Below, one piece after another: positions 35,832-45,213 of a stretch of DNA of 64,000 nucleotides. Origin of the DNA: Saccharopolyspora flava (lineage in GTDB: Bacteria; Actinomycetota; Actinomycetes; Mycobacteriales; Pseudonocardiaceae); contig NZ_FOZX01000009.1 of assembly GCF_900116135.1 (NCBI RefSeq), forward strand, positions 1 through 64,000, written 5' to 3'. The stretch's first letter is position 1, and every line of letters starts with the position of its first letter. The translations under genes and the position numbers were made by a program. The notes beneath the pieces were generated by a model that made no database searches, was not told the DNA's origin, and saw only the letters and a program-made list of their open reading frames with translations.

Positions 35832-37288
35832 TCATCGGAGTCGACGTCGGCACCTCGGTGACCAAGGCATCGCTGCTGGGCCGCGACGGGTCGGCGAAGC
35901 TGACCCGCAGCGTGCGCTCCACCCTGCACCGGCCCGCGCCCGGACTGGTGGAGCAGGACCTCGACGAGGTCGTCGACTCGGTCGTGCAGGTCGTGCGCCA
36001 GGTCGCCGCCGCGGCCACCGAACCCGTGCAGGCGCTGGCCATCACCGGTCAGGGCGACGGGCTGTGGCTGCGCGACGAGCGGGGTCGCGGCGTCGGCCGC
36101 GCCATCTCCTGGCTCGACGCCCGCGCGGCCGGAACGCTGCGCGCCTGGGAAGCCTCCGGGGTGCAGCGGAAGGTCTACGCGCTCACCGGTTCCGGGATGT
36201 TCCCCGGCTCGGCCGGACCGCTGCTGGCGCACCTGGCCCAGCACGAACCCGAGCGCCTGGAGCGCGCCGCCGTCGCCGGGTACTGCGTGGACGCGATCGT
36301 GCAGCGCTTCACCGGCGAGATCGCGGTGGACGCCTCCGACGCCTCGCTGCCGTTCCTGGACGTGCCCGCGCGGGAGTACTCCGACACCGCGCTCGACGTC
36401 TGCGGGATCTCCGAGCACCGCCGGCTGCTGGCCGAGACCACGCCGGTGGGCGAGCTGTTCGCGCTCACCGGCGAGGCCGCCGCCGAACTCGGCCTGCCGT
36501 CCGGGCTCCCGGTGTCGGCCGGTCCGTTCGACCTGCCCGCCTGCGCCTTCGGCTCCGGCGTGAGCGAGGTCGGCGACGGCAGCCTGGTGATCGGCACGAC
36601 CCTGGGCTGCCAGGTGCTGCGCGACGAGGTCGTCATCGACCCGCACGGCGAACCCGCCGGGATGTGGCTGGCCACGCCGCTGCCGCAGCACTATCTGCGG
36701 GTGATGCCCGCGATGGTCGGCACCGCCAACCTCGACTGGGTGCTGGCCACCACCGGTTCCGGCGTCGAGCAGCTGGAAACCCTGCTCGCGCAGAGCGAAC
36801 CGGGCGCGGGAGGGGTGTCGGCGCTGTCGTTCCTGTCGTCGTCGGGCGAGCGCGCGCCGTTCGTCGACTCGCGGGCGCGCGGGCAGTTCACCGGCCTGTC
36901 GCTGGAGACCACCCCGGCCGACCTGGTGCGCGCGATGTGCGAGGCCGTCGCCTACGCCGCGCGGCACAACCTGGAGAGCGCCGGGCTCTCCGGCGCGGTC
37001 GCGGCCTGCGGCGGCGGTGCCCGATCGCAGGCGTGGAGCCAGATCTTCGCCGACGTCCTCGGCCGCGCGCTGCACGTCCCGCACGAGGAGGGGGTCGGTG
37101 CCCGGGGCGCGGCGATGACCGCCTGGGACGCGCTCGGCGAACCCGTCGACCGCGAGCGGTGGGCCGCCGATCGCCGGGTCGTGCGACCCGATCCGCGAGC
37201 CGTGGAGTTCTACGACCGCGGCTACCGCGACTACCTGACCGCCATCGAACGCGCCCGGCCGCACTGGGCGCCCGTCGAGGAGGCCTGA
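35828..37288 (+). CDS. FGGY-family carbohydrate kinase
   Basis: 486 residues. N-terminal phosphate-binding GVDVGTSVTKASLLG (~4-18), catalytic Asp in ISWLDARAAG (~97-101) and the C-terminal ATP-binding segment ACGGGARSQAWSQIFADV (~396-413). The subfamily cannot be fixed: xylulose, erythritol and L-fuculose kinases are all possible, but the permease type and the C3/C4-type downstream kinase favour a polyol or ketose. Overlaps the dehydrogenase gene; the next gene starts one base past its stop. Confidence 0.88.
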   Translation: MIIGVDVGTSVTKASLLGRDGSAKLTRSVRSTLHRPAPGLVEQDLDEVVDSVVQVVRQVAAAATEPVQALAITGQGDGLWLRDERGRGVGRAISWLDARAAGTLRAWEASGVQRKVYALTGSGMFPGSAGPLLAHLAQHEPERLERAAVAGYCVDAIVQRFTGEIAVDASDASLPFLDVPAREYSDTALDVCGISEHRRLLAETTPVGELFALTGEAAAELGLPSGLPVSAGPFDLPACAFGSGVSEVGDGSLVIGTTLGCQVLRDEVVIDPHGEPAGMWLATPLPQHYLRVMPAMVGTANLDWVLATTGSGVEQLETLLAQSEPGAGGVSALSFLSSSGERAPFVDSRARGQFTGLSLETTPADLVRAMCEAVAYAARHNLESAGLSGAVAACGGGARSQAWSQIFADVLGRALHVPHEEGVGARGAAMTAWDALGEPVDRERWAADRRVVRPDPRAVEFYDRGYRDYLTAIERARPHWAPVEEA

Positions 37289-37289
37289 C

Positions 37290-39035
37290 GTGACGCGCTT
37301 GTACGACGATCCGGCCACGTTCACCGAGGACATGGTCACCGGGTTCGTGGCCGCCCACCCCGGCCACGTGCGCCGCGTGCCCGGGGGCGTGGTGCGCTCC
37401 CGCCCGGCCCGCGCGGGCAAGGTCGCCGTGGTCACCGGCGGCGGTTCCGGGCACTACCCGGCGTTCTGCGGCGTGGTCGGGCCCGGCTTCGCCGACGGAG
37501 CGGTGATCGGCAACATCTTCACCTCGCCGTCGGCCGCCGACGCCTGCTCGGTGGGGCGTGCCGCCGACCGCGGCGCCGGGGTGATCTTCTCCTTCGGCAA
37601 CTACGCCGGCGACAACATGAACTTCGGGCTGGCGGTGGAACGCCTGCAGCGCGAGGGGATTCGCGCGCACAACGTGGTCGTCACCGACGACGTGGCCAGC
37701 GCACCCGCCGAGGAGAGCGGCAAGCGGCGCGGCGTGGTGGGCGACTTCGTGGTGTTCAAGGTCGCCGCCGCGGCCGCCGAGGAGGGCTACGACTTCGACG
37801 AGGTGGTGCGCGTGGCCGAGCACGCCAACGCGCGCACCCGCAGCCTCGGCGTGGCCTTCGACGGCTGCACGCTGCCCGGCCAGGACCACCCGCTGTTCGA
37901 GGTCGCCGAGGGCCGGATGGGCCTCGGCCTGGGCATCCACGGCGAGCCCGGCGTGTCGGAGAGCGCCATGCCCTCGGCGTCGGAGCTGGCGAAGACGCTG
38001 GTCGACGGGCTGCTGGCGGAGGCCCCGGCCGAAGGCGGCCGGGTCACGGCGATCCTCAACGGGCTCGGCGCCACCAAGTACGAGGAGCTGTTCGTGGTGT
38101 GGGGCACCGCGTCCCGGCTGCTGGCCGAGGCCGGTGTCGAGGTCGTCGCCCCCGAGGTCGGGGAGCTGGTGACCAGCCTGGACATGGCCGGGTGCTCGCT
38201 GACCCTGACCTGGCTGGACGAGGAGCTCGAACGCCTCTGGCTCGCTCCCGCCGACACCCCGGCCTACCGCAGGGGAACCGTCGCACCGTCCACATCGGAC
38301 GTCGAGGTCGACGAGCCGGTGGTGCCCGAACCGGAGGTCGTGGTCGCCCCGGAAGCCGGGCAGGCCACCTCCGCCGAGGTCGTCGGCGCGCTGTACGCGA
38401 TCGCGGACCTGTTGCGGGACAACGAGGACGAGCTCGGAAGGCTCGACGCCATCGCGGGCGACGGCGACCACGGGCGCGGCATGACGCGGGGCAGCGCCGC
38501 CGCGGTCCAGGCGGCCGAGAGCGCCGCGGCCGACGGGGTGGGCCCCGCCGCGGTGCTGCTCGCGGCCGGTGACGAGTGGGCGTCGAAGGCCGGCGGGACC
38601 TCCGGGGTGCTGTGGGGAGCGGCGCTGCGGTCCTTCGGCGACCTGCTGCCCGACGACCGCCCCGTCACCGCGTCCGACCTGGCCGCCGGTGCCGAGGCGG
38701 CGCTGGCGGCGGTCCAGCGGCTCGGGCGGGCCGAGCTCGGCGACAAGACCCTGGTCGACGCCTTGGCGCCGTTCGCGGACGAGCTCCGCGGCGCGGTCGA
38801 CGAGGGATGCGGGGGAGCCGTGGCGTGGCGGCGCGCGGCGGCGGTGGCGACCAAGGCGGCCGCCGCCACCGCGGACCTGCGACCCCGCACCGGGCGGGCC
38901 AGACCGCTGGCCGAACGCAGCGTCGGCACACCGGACCCGGGCGCGACGTCGCTGGCGCTCGTGCTGACCCGGCTCGCAGAACTGCTCGATGACGCGACGT
39001 GCGCGGCGGACACCGAAGGGGGAGAACACCAGTGA
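37290..39035 (+). CDS. Dihydroxyacetone-kinase-like enzyme, DhaK-DhaL fusion
   Basis: 581 residues. DhaK domain (~1-325) with [10 protein letters not shown] (~50-59) and the substrate-binding His in GIHGEPG (~216-222), which forms a hemiaminal with the ketose. DhaL ATP-binding domain (~360-581) with [12 protein letters not shown] (~388-399). Single-chain ATP-dependent form, not PTS-dependent. Related proteins phosphorylate D- or L-erythrulose in mycobacterial tetritol pathways, usually with an RpiB-type isomerase beside them, as here. It may therefore be an erythrulose or dihydroxyacetone kinase. Confidence 0.88.
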   Translation: MTRLYDDPATFTEDMVTGFVAAHPGHVRRVPGGVVRSRPARAGKVAVVTGGGSGHYPAFCGVVGPGFADGAVIGNIFTSPSAADACSVGRAADRGAGVIFSFGNYAGDNMNFGLAVERLQREGIRAHNVVVTDDVASAPAEESGKRRGVVGDFVVFKVAAAAAEEGYDFDEVVRVAEHANARTRSLGVAFDGCTLPGQDHPLFEVAEGRMGLGLGIHGEPGVSESAMPSASELAKTLVDGLLAEAPAEGGRVTAILNGLGATKYEELFVVWGTASRLLAEAGVEVVAPEVGELVTSLDMAGCSLTLTWLDEELERLWLAPADTPAYRRGTVAPSTSDVEVDEPVVPEPEVVVAPEAGQATSAEVVGALYAIADLLRDNEDELGRLDAIAGDGDHGRGMTRGSAAAVQAAESAAADGVGPAAVLLAAGDEWASKAGGTSGVLWGAALRSFGDLLPDDRPVTASDLAAGAEAALAAVQRLGRAELGDKTLVDALAPFADELRGAVDEGCGGAVAWRRAAAVATKAAAATADLRPRTGRARPLAERSVGTPDPGATSLALVLTRLAELLDDATCAADTEGGEHQ

Positions 39036-39517
39036 GCAGCACGAATGATCGGTCGCTGCGGATCGTCGTCGGCTCCGACGACGCCGGGCTGGACTACAAG
39101 AACGCGCTCAAGCGCGATCTGGAGAAGGACTCGCGGGTCGATTCCGTCGTCGACGTCGGCGTCGGCACCGACGAGCACACCGCCTACCCGCACGTGGCGG
39201 TCCAGGCCGCCCGGTTGGTCGCCGAGGGGTCGGCCGACCGGGCGCTGCTGGTGTGCGGAACCGGGCTCGGCGTGGCCATCAGCGCCAACAAGGTGCCCGG
39301 CATCCGCGCGGTCACCGCGCACGACAGCTACTCGGTGGAGCGGTCCGTGCTCAGCAACAACGCCCAGGTGCTGTGCTTCGGGCAGCGGGTGATCGGCCTC
39401 GAACTGGCCCGCAAGCTCGCCGGCGAGTGGCTCGACTACCGTTTCGACACGACGTCGGCCTCGGCTGACAAGGTCGCGGCGATCGACGGGTACGAGGGCA
39501 CGGGTGTGGCCTGTTGA
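39032..39517 (+). CDS. RpiB/LacAB-family sugar-phosphate isomerase
   Basis: 161 residues from GTG 39032, overlapping the DhaK-DhaL stop; GGGGAG lies about seven bases upstream. Family motifs [35 protein letters not shown] and [12 protein letters not shown] are intact, with the catalytic Cys in LLVCGTGLG (~75). The family interconverts aldose and ketose phosphates (ribose-5-P/ribulose-5-P, allose, galactose, erythrulose-4-P). Pairing with a DhaK-like kinase suggests an erythrulose-phosphate isomerase. Confidence 0.87.
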   Translation: MSSTNDRSLRIVVGSDDAGLDYKNALKRDLEKDSRVDSVVDVGVGTDEHTAYPHVAVQAARLVAEGSADRALLVCGTGLGVAISANKVPGIRAVTAHDSYSVERSVLSNNAQVLCFGQRVIGLELARKLAGEWLDYRFDTTSASADKVAAIDGYEGTGVAC

Positions 39518-39534
39518 ACGGGAGGGGATGAGCG

Positions 39535-40173
39535 GTGCGGCTGGCCGACGAGCGCGACGAGGTCATCGACATCGCCCGGCGGATGACCTCCGACCGGCTG
39601 GTGGTGGGGACCTCCGGCAACGTGTCCGTGCGCAGCGGTGACCTGGTCGCCGTGACGCCCTCGGGCGTGGACTACGACCGGCTGCGCCCGGCCGACATCC
39701 CGCTGGTGGACCTCAGCGGTGAGATCGTCGACGGCGAGCTCAAGCCGACCTCCGAGCTGCCGATGCACCTGACCGCCTACACCGAGCACGACGCGGGCGC
39801 GGTGGTGCACACCCACTCGCTGCACGCCACCGCCCTGTCGCTGCTGCGCGACGAGGTGCCCGCCGTGCACTACCAGCTGGCCGACTACGGCGGCGCGGTG
39901 CGCGTCGCCGACTACGCCACCTTCGGCACCCCGGAGCTGGCGCGGTCGATGTCGGAGGCGCTGCGCGACCGCACCGGCTGCATCCTGCGTAACCACGGCA
40001 CGGTCACCCTCGGCGACACCCTCACCAAGGCCTACAACCGCGCCCGCCAGCTCGAGTGGTTGTGCGAGCTCTGGCTCACCGCGGCCAAGCTCGGCGACCC
40101 CGCGCTGCTCCCGGACGCCGAGCTCGCCCACTGCGCCACCCTCTTCGCCGGCTACGGCCAAACTCCCCGCTGA
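39535..40173 (+). CDS. Class II aldolase (L-fuculose-phosphate aldolase-like)
   Basis: 212 residues. The zinc ligands HTH (VVHTHSLHA, ~91-95) and a later His (NHGTVTLG, ~151), and the catalytic Glu in TSELPMHL (~74), match FucA/AraD-type enzymes. It could cleave a ketose-1-phosphate to dihydroxyacetone phosphate and an aldehyde, or epimerise a pentulose-5-phosphate. GGAGGGG ~10 bases upstream. It ends the catabolic operon, eight bases before the convergent TetR gene. Confidence 0.87.
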   Translation: MRLADERDEVIDIARRMTSDRLVVGTSGNVSVRSGDLVAVTPSGVDYDRLRPADIPLVDLSGEIVDGELKPTSELPMHLTAYTEHDAGAVVHTHSLHATALSLLRDEVPAVHYQLADYGGAVRVADYATFGTPELARSMSEALRDRTGCILRNHGTVTLGDTLTKAYNRARQLEWLCELWLTAAKLGDPALLPDAELAHCATLFAGYGQTPR

Positions 40174-40181
40174 CCCGCGCG

Positions 40182-40751
40182 CTAGGTGCGCAACCCGGCG
40201 AGGACGAGGTCGCAGACGGCGGCCAGCCGCGCCTCGGTCCCAGGACGGGACCAGTGGGTCGCGTGGGCGGGGTGGTGGAAGACGGCCGTGGCGTCGAACA
40301 CCGCGCGTGCGGTCGCTTCCGGGTCTCCGGCGGCGAAGGCGCCGCTGGAGACACCGTCGGTGATGATGCCGGTGAGCTGAGCGAGGAGATCGGCGACGTG
40401 CTCGGACGGCGCCGAGCCGCTCTCCGCGGCCAGCAGGCCGAATGTGGCGAACAGCTCCGAATCCTCGTCGACCGCGGCCCGCTTCACCTCGAACAGCGCG
40501 GTCAACCACGACCGCAGCCGGTCCGCCGGCGGCTGTGCGGACCGCGTGATCTCCGCGAGCTCATCGCGGGCGTTTCCGAGCCAGCGGCGGACGACGGCCT
40601 CGCGCAAGTCGGACTTGGAGGCGAAGTGCCTGTAGACCGCGGCGTGGCTCACCCCGAGTTCGCGCGCGACGTCGACGACGTTGGCCTTCGCCGGGCCGTG
40701 GCGACGCAGCACGCGCTCGGTCGCGGTCAGGACGGTGTCGCGATCGAGCAT
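40182..40751 (-). CDS. TetR-family transcriptional regulator
   Basis: 189 residues. N-terminal helix-turn-helix (NVVDVARELGVSHAAVYRHF, ~24-43) with the TetR SKSDLREAVV continuation. The ligand domain is alpha-helical and unassignable. Its ATG overlaps the stop of the upstream aldo-keto reductase (ATGA), so both are one operon behind the palindrome at 41731-41748, which it most likely binds. Confidence 0.9.
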   Translation of the reverse strand: MLDRDTVLTATERVLRRHGPAKANVVDVARELGVSHAAVYRHFASKSDLREAVVRRWLGNARDELAEITRSAQPPADRLRSWLTALFEVKRAAVDEDSELFATFGLLAAESGSAPSEHVADLLAQLTGIITDGVSSGAFAAGDPEATARAVFDATAVFHHPAHATHWSRPGTEARLAAVCDLVLAGLRT

Positions 40752-41707
40752 CAGCGCTCGCTGTCCAGCGACGCCATCAGCGGAGCCGCGTAGCGTTCGC
40801 CGGCCACGGCCGCTTGGGGGACGGCTTCGTCGATCGCTGCGAGTTCGCCCGGGGACAGGGCGAGCGCGGCCGCGGCGACGGCCTCGGGAACGCGGGAGGG
40901 GCGGCTAGCGCCGACCAGCGCGACGAGATCTCCTCCGCGCGCCAGCACCCATGCGATGGCGAGCTGCGCCACGGTCACGTCGTGCGCGTCGGCGATCGGG
41001 CGAAGCCGCTCGACCAGCGCGAGGTTCGCGGGCAGGTTCTCCGGGTGCAAGCGGGGCAGATGCTGCGGTGCCGGTCCGCCTGCGCGGAAAGATCCGGTCA
41101 GCAGGCCGTGCGCGAGCACGCCGTAGGCCGTGACACCGATGCCCAGCTCTCGGCAGGTCGGGAGCACCGCCCTCTCCGGGCCGCGGCTGAAGATCGAGTA
41201 CTCGATCTGCACGTCCGCGATCGGGTGCACCGCGTGCGCGCGTCGGATCGTGTCGGGCCCGACTTCCGACAGGCCGATGTGCCGCACCCACCCGGCCTCG
41301 ACGAGCTCGGCGATCGCTCCGACCGTGTCCTCGATCGGGACGGTGGGATCCAGCCGTGCCGGTCGGTAGACGTCGACGTGATCCGTGCCGAGCCGCTGCA
41401 GCGAATAGGCGAGGAAGTTCTTCACGTGCGCCGGGCGGCCCTCGATTCCGAGGAACCGGCCTCGCGGATCGCGCAGCGAACCGAATTTCACGCTCAGCTG
41501 CACGGCGTCGCGATCAATCGGCCGGAGGGCTTCGCGGAGCAGTTCCTCGCTCAGCCCGGAGCCGTAGAAGTCCCCCGTGTCCAGGAACGTCATGCCGTCG
41601 TTCACCGCGGCGCGCACGGTATCGATCGCCTCCTGGCCTGCCGTCAGGCCGCCGGCGCCGAAGCCGACCGCCGGAACCGACAGGGAACCGAGCGTGCTCA
41701 TCCGCAT
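40751..41707 (-). CDS. Aldo-keto reductase (AKR13-like)
   Basis: 318 residues. TIM-barrel AKR with Asp and Tyr of the catalytic tetrad in FLDTGDFYGSG (~41-51) and Lys in LSVKFGS (~72-78). The usual catalytic-His segment reads VDVYRPARLDP, with no His, as in AKR13/pyridoxal-reductase-type members. NADPH-binding SxPS-type end is VGASRPSRV (~274-282). A leaderless start is likely: TACGGT six bases before ATG 41707. Reduces an aldehyde or ketone; substrate unknown. Induction is probably by release of the downstream-encoded TetR repressor. Confidence 0.88.
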   Translation of the reverse strand: MRMSTLGSLSVPAVGFGAGGLTAGQEAIDTVRAAVNDGMTFLDTGDFYGSGLSEELLREALRPIDRDAVQLSVKFGSLRDPRGRFLGIEGRPAHVKNFLAYSLQRLGTDHVDVYRPARLDPTVPIEDTVGAIAELVEAGWVRHIGLSEVGPDTIRRAHAVHPIADVQIEYSIFSRGPERAVLPTCRELGIGVTAYGVLAHGLLTGSFRAGGPAPQHLPRLHPENLPANLALVERLRPIADAHDVTVAQLAIAWVLARGGDLVALVGASRPSRVPEAVAAAALALSPGELAAIDEAVPQAAVAGERYAAPLMASLDSER

Positions 41708-41713
41708 GGGGAG

Positions 41714-41748
41714 ACCGTAGCGAACCGATGACAGATTTCAAAATCTGT
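41714..41748 (-). promoter_or_regulatory. Reductase-TetR promoter with 18-nt palindromic operator
   Basis: ACAGATTT-CA-AAATCTGT (41731-41748) is an inverted repeat with 8-bp perfect arms. Read on the minus strand, TTGAAA (plus 41736-41741) within it and TACGGT (plus 41714-41719), 16 bases apart, form the -35 and -10. Transcription would start at ATG 41707. A repressor bound to the palindrome would cover the -35 element. Confidence 0.75.
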
Positions 41749-41856
41749 AACCTTGCCTCGAACTCGACGATGCCCCCGGGGATGTGATGTTCGGGTGTTA
41801 ACCCCGGTGTGATGTGGGTTCGTCCGGGGGAAACGTGGTGGCGGAAGCATGGGGGC

Positions 41857-43188
41857 ATGACTTCCAGCGAGCACCGCCGAGCGCACGGGGACTGGACCCG
41901 CGAGATCGTCGAACTGGCCGTGCTGTTCCTGGTGGCGGGCGCGGCGAACCTGGTCGTCACCGGGGTGCGCAGCCACTCCGGTGCGACGTTGCTGCTGCTG
42001 ACCATCGGCGCGGCGCTGATGGTGATCGCGGCCGTGCGGTGGTGGTCGCGTCGCGCGGCCGCGCCTCGCACGCCCGACGCCGCCCACGCCGACGCGTCCG
42101 GGAGCTCGGAGTCGGACTCGCTCGATCCCGCCTCGCCGGAGGCCGTGTTCGTGCCGCAGCACCTGTGGCGGCTGCGGGCGCGGGTGACCGACACGCCCGG
42201 GCGGCTGGCGAAGCTCGCCGGGGCGCTGGCCGGGCTCGGCGGGGACATCCGCACCATGCAGGTGCACCCGGTCGCCGACGGCGCCGTGGACGAGGTGCTG
42301 CTGCACGTGCCCGCGCACGTCCGCCACGCCGACCTGGTCGCGGCCGTGGAGGAGGCCGGCGGTTACGACGTGACCGCCGCGCGGGCCGACGTCCACGAGC
42401 TCGACGACGTGCCCACCCGCACCGCCCACCTCGCCAACGACCTGGTCAACGGCCGGACGGACCTGGTGCGCGGACTCCGCTCGCTGCTCGGGTCCGTCGA
42501 GGTGCGCTGGCAGGAGGAGGCCGAGCCCGTCGCCGAGGCCTTCAGCGAAACCGCGATGCGGCTGGCCGAACCCGGTGGTGGGGAGCTCCTGCTGACCCGT
42601 CCCGGCGGGGAGTTCACCCCCGCTGAGTTCGCCCGCGCTCGCGCCCTGGTCGACCTGGCGATCAGCTGCCGCGCTCGCCTCCGCCCGGTGGAGCGGACCG
42701 CGACCACGCGCAGCGGCGTCCAGCTGACCGTGCGCCCGGCCGACCGCGACGACATCGAGCTGGTCGCCGAGTTCCACGAGCGCTGCTCCAGCGCCGCCCG
42801 GTTCCGCCGCTACTTCAGCCCCGGCCCCGCGCCGGGCGAGCGCGGACTGCGCAGGCTGCTCACCCCGGCCCTGGGGCGGTCGCTGCTGGCGCTGAGCCCG
42901 GACGGCGAGGTCGTCGGCATGGGCAACCTGATGTACGACGGCGACACCGGCGAGCTGGCGCTGCTGGTGCGCGACGACTGGCAGCGCCGAGGCGTGGGCA
43001 CCGCGCTGGCCGACCAGATCGTGCGGGAGGCCGCCGAGCTGGGCATCACGACGCTCACCGCCAACACCCACGTCGACAACACCGCGATCGCCCGCACCCT
43101 GCGCGGCGCCGGGCTCAAGCTCGTCGGCGCCCCCGAACCCGGCGAGTGGAGCTGGGCACGCGATCTCACCCAGGCGGCGGCGAAGTAG
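41857..43188 (+). CDS. Membrane-anchored ACT-GNAT protein
   Basis: 443 residues. Two N-terminal membrane helices (~18-34 and ~44-58), a Ser/Asp-rich linker, an ACT domain (RLRARVTDTPGRLAKLAGAL, ~105-185), a central helical region (~186-280) and a C-terminal GNAT acetyltransferase domain (~290-435). The acetyl-CoA loop is VRDDWQRRGVGTALA (~371-385). ACT domains bind amino acids, so an amino-acid-sensing protein or peptide acetyltransferase is plausible; the soluble ACT-GNAT arrangement is known in actinobacteria as an Asn-controlled lysine acetyltransferase type. The membrane anchor is the unusual part. Ends at a strong terminator. Confidence 0.82.
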   Translation: MTSSEHRRAHGDWTREIVELAVLFLVAGAANLVVTGVRSHSGATLLLLTIGAALMVIAAVRWWSRRAAAPRTPDAAHADASGSSESDSLDPASPEAVFVPQHLWRLRARVTDTPGRLAKLAGALAGLGGDIRTMQVHPVADGAVDEVLLHVPAHVRHADLVAAVEEAGGYDVTAARADVHELDDVPTRTAHLANDLVNGRTDLVRGLRSLLGSVEVRWQEEAEPVAEAFSETAMRLAEPGGGELLLTRPGGEFTPAEFARARALVDLAISCRARLRPVERTATTRSGVQLTVRPADRDDIELVAEFHERCSSAARFRRYFSPGPAPGERGLRRLLTPALGRSLLALSPDGEVVGMGNLMYDGDTGELALLVRDDWQRRGVGTALADQIVREAAELGITTLTANTHVDNTAIARTLRGAGLKLVGAPEPGEWSWARDLTQAAAK

Positions 43189-43201
43189 CCCAGCAGACGC
43201 A

Positions 43202-43247
43202 CGACAGCCCCGGATTCACCGGAATCCGGGGCTGTCGAGCGCTTTTT
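43202..43247. terminator. Bidirectional intrinsic terminator
   Basis: Perfect 16-bp stem (43202-43217 with 43222-43237), four-base loop, TTTTT at 43243-43247. Between the convergent GNAT-fusion and idi genes. Confidence 0.85.
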
Positions 43248-43257
43248 CGGGGACCGA

Positions 43258-43836
43258 TCAGGCCACGTGCGCGGCGGGCGGCAGGTTCGCCGGGTCGCCC
43301 ACGGGCCACTGCGCCGGTTCCGCGCCGAGCTCGGTGAGCTCGCGGACCTGCAGCGCGCACCACGGCGACACCTCGGTGTCGCCGGCGAGCACACCGGTGC
43401 TGAACTCCTTCCACTGCACCCAGCGGGTCTCGGCGACCTCGTCGGCGTTGGGGTGCGGGGTGCTGTCGGTGAAAGCGACGAACACCGGGCACATCTCGTT
43501 CTCGGCGACGCCGTTGTCCATCGTGGCGCGGTAGCGGAACGCGGGCAGCGCCAGTTCGAGGCCGCGCACGGTCAGGCCGAGCTCCTCGCCGAGGCGCCGG
43601 GTGATGGCCGCCTTCATCTCCTCCTCGGGAGCGGGGTGGCCGCAGCAGGTGTTGGTCCACACGCTGGGGAAGGTCTTCTTGTGGTGAGCCCGCTGGGTCA
43701 GCAGGAATTCGCCGCGGTCGTTGAACACGTAGCAGGAGAACGCCAGGTGCAGCGGCGTCTCCTGGTGGTGCACGGTCGCCTTGTCCTCGACGTCAATGGC
43801 CTGACCTGCCTCGTCGAGCAGGACCACCTGTTCCAC
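43258..43836 (-). CDS. idi: Isopentenyl-diphosphate delta-isomerase, type I
   Basis: 192 residues. NUDIX-like fold with the catalytic Cys in TNTCCGHP (~61-68), metal-binding His residues in LTQRAHHKK, and the catalytic Glu in ENEMCPVF (~112-119). Interconverts isopentenyl and dimethylallyl diphosphate. GGGAGG eight bases before GTG 43836. Stand-alone gene, no linked isoprenoid pathway genes in the window. Confidence 0.94.
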   Translation of the reverse strand: MEQVVLLDEAGQAIDVEDKATVHHQETPLHLAFSCYVFNDRGEFLLTQRAHHKKTFPSVWTNTCCGHPAPEEEMKAAITRRLGEELGLTVRGLELALPAFRYRATMDNGVAENEMCPVFVAFTDSTPHPNADEVAETRWVQWKEFSTGVLAGDTEVSPWCALQVRELTELGAEPAQWPVGDPANLPPAAHVA

Positions 43837-44205
43837 GTGCGGTACCTCCCTGGGAACGCGGGAAAATGATCTTCAACCGAAGTGGGGACCCTATCCAGTC
43901 CTGGCGGCGCCTGCCACGCCGGACCGACCGGCCTGACCGCCAGGGTCCTCGGCCACGACGCCGTGACCAGGTGCTCGTCCAGCTTGCCTCAGCGGAGCCG
44001 CGAGAACAACGCGAGGCGATCGGCACCGAATCCCCCGAACGGCCCAAGCGGGCGCGCGTGTCGTGAGATCCGCCCGGAGAACGGGAAAAACGCGTTGTCC
44101 CGGCGACTTTTGGTCAAAACGGTCTTCACCCGGATGTCCGCCGATACCTTCGCCGTGCGACTACGAGATCGATTGAGATCGGACCTCGACGAAGGGGATC
44201 GCGCG
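43837..44205. other. 369-base divergent intergenic region
   Basis: Between idi (minus) and the M28 peptidase (plus). No gene is supported; an open frame continues upstream of the peptidase start but has no signal-peptide logic or ribosome site. Motifs resembling promoter elements occur around 44108-44150 (TTGGTC, GATACC) without a clear pair. Confidence 0.4.
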
Positions 44206-45192
44206 ATGCCTGATCGACCGATGCTCGCCACCGCCGCGGCTCTGGCCGCGGCCGCGGCGCTGGTGCTGCCCACCGCGGCGCTCGCCGATAACACCACCCA
44301 GGCCGCACCGCGCGCGGGAGTCCTGGCGGTGCAGGACCACCTCCAGGAGCTGCAGAACATCGCCGGAGCCCACAACGGCAACCGGGCCTCCGGCACGCCC
44401 GGCTACCAGGCGTCCCTGGACTACATCAAGGGCAAGCTCGACGAGGCCGGGTTCACCACCCAGGTACAGGAGTTCCCGTCCCTGGCCGGCACCACCTACA
44501 ACCTCATCGCCGACAGCCCCGGCGGCGACGCCAACAACGTCGTCATGTTCGGCGCCCACCTCGACAGCGTCGGCGAGGGCCCCGGGATCAACGACAACGG
44601 CACCGGCTCGGCCGCGATCCTGCAGGCCGCGCTGGACTACGCGGCCGGTGGTGAGACGCCGACCAACAAGCTCCGCTTCGCCTTCTGGGGCGCCGAGGAG
44701 GAAGGCCTGGTCGGGTCCACCCACTACGTGGAGACGCTGCCGGAGGCCGACCGCGACAAGATCGCCGCCTACCTCAACTTCGACATGGTCGGCTCGCCCA
44801 ACGCCGGGTACTTCACCTACGACGGCGACGACTCCGACGGCGTCGGAGCCGGACCGGGCCCCGAGGGGTCGGCGCAGATCGAGAAGCTGCTCAACGACTC
44901 CCTGGCCGCGGCCGGTGCCCCGGCGGAGGGGACCGACTTCGACGGTCGCTCCGACTACGGCCCGTTCATCGAGGTCGGCATCCCGGCGGGCGGCACCTTC
45001 ACCGGTGCCGAGGAGACCAAGAGCCCCGAGCAGGCCGAGAAGTGGGGCGGGCAGGCCGGTGAGGCGTTCGACGCCTGCTACCACCAGTCCTGCGACACCC
45101 TCGACAACGTCGACACCCAGGCGCTGGAGCGCAACTTCGCGGCCATCAGCAACGCGGTCACGACCTACGCCGCGCAGTTCCCCCAGCCCTAG
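44206..45192 (+). CDS. Secreted M28-family aminopeptidase
   Basis: 328 residues. Signal peptide ~1-26 (ending ALA-DNT). Zinc-aminopeptidase motifs in order: His and Asp in GAHLDSVG (~118-125), the bridging Asp in GINDNGTG (~128-135), Glu-Glu in GAEEEGLVGS (~163-172), Asp in LNFDMVGS (~190-197) and His in CYHQSCDT (~291-298). Resembles the Streptomyces griseus aminopeptidase group M28A, which releases hydrophobic N-terminal residues. ATG 44206 with GGGG eight bases before; the same frame extends upstream but without a signal peptide. Followed by a 16-bp hairpin. Confidence 0.9.
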   Translation: MPDRPMLATAAALAAAAALVLPTAALADNTTQAAPRAGVLAVQDHLQELQNIAGAHNGNRASGTPGYQASLDYIKGKLDEAGFTTQVQEFPSLAGTTYNLIADSPGGDANNVVMFGAHLDSVGEGPGINDNGTGSAAILQAALDYAAGGETPTNKLRFAFWGAEEEGLVGSTHYVETLPEADRDKIAAYLNFDMVGSPNAGYFTYDGDDSDGVGAGPGPEGSAQIEKLLNDSLAAAGAPAEGTDFDGRSDYGPFIEVGIPAGGTFTGAEETKSPEQAEKWGGQAGEAFDACYHQSCDTLDNVDTQALERNFAAISNAVTTYAAQFPQP

Positions 45193-45213
45193 ACCATCGG
45201 GAGAGGGAAAGAG

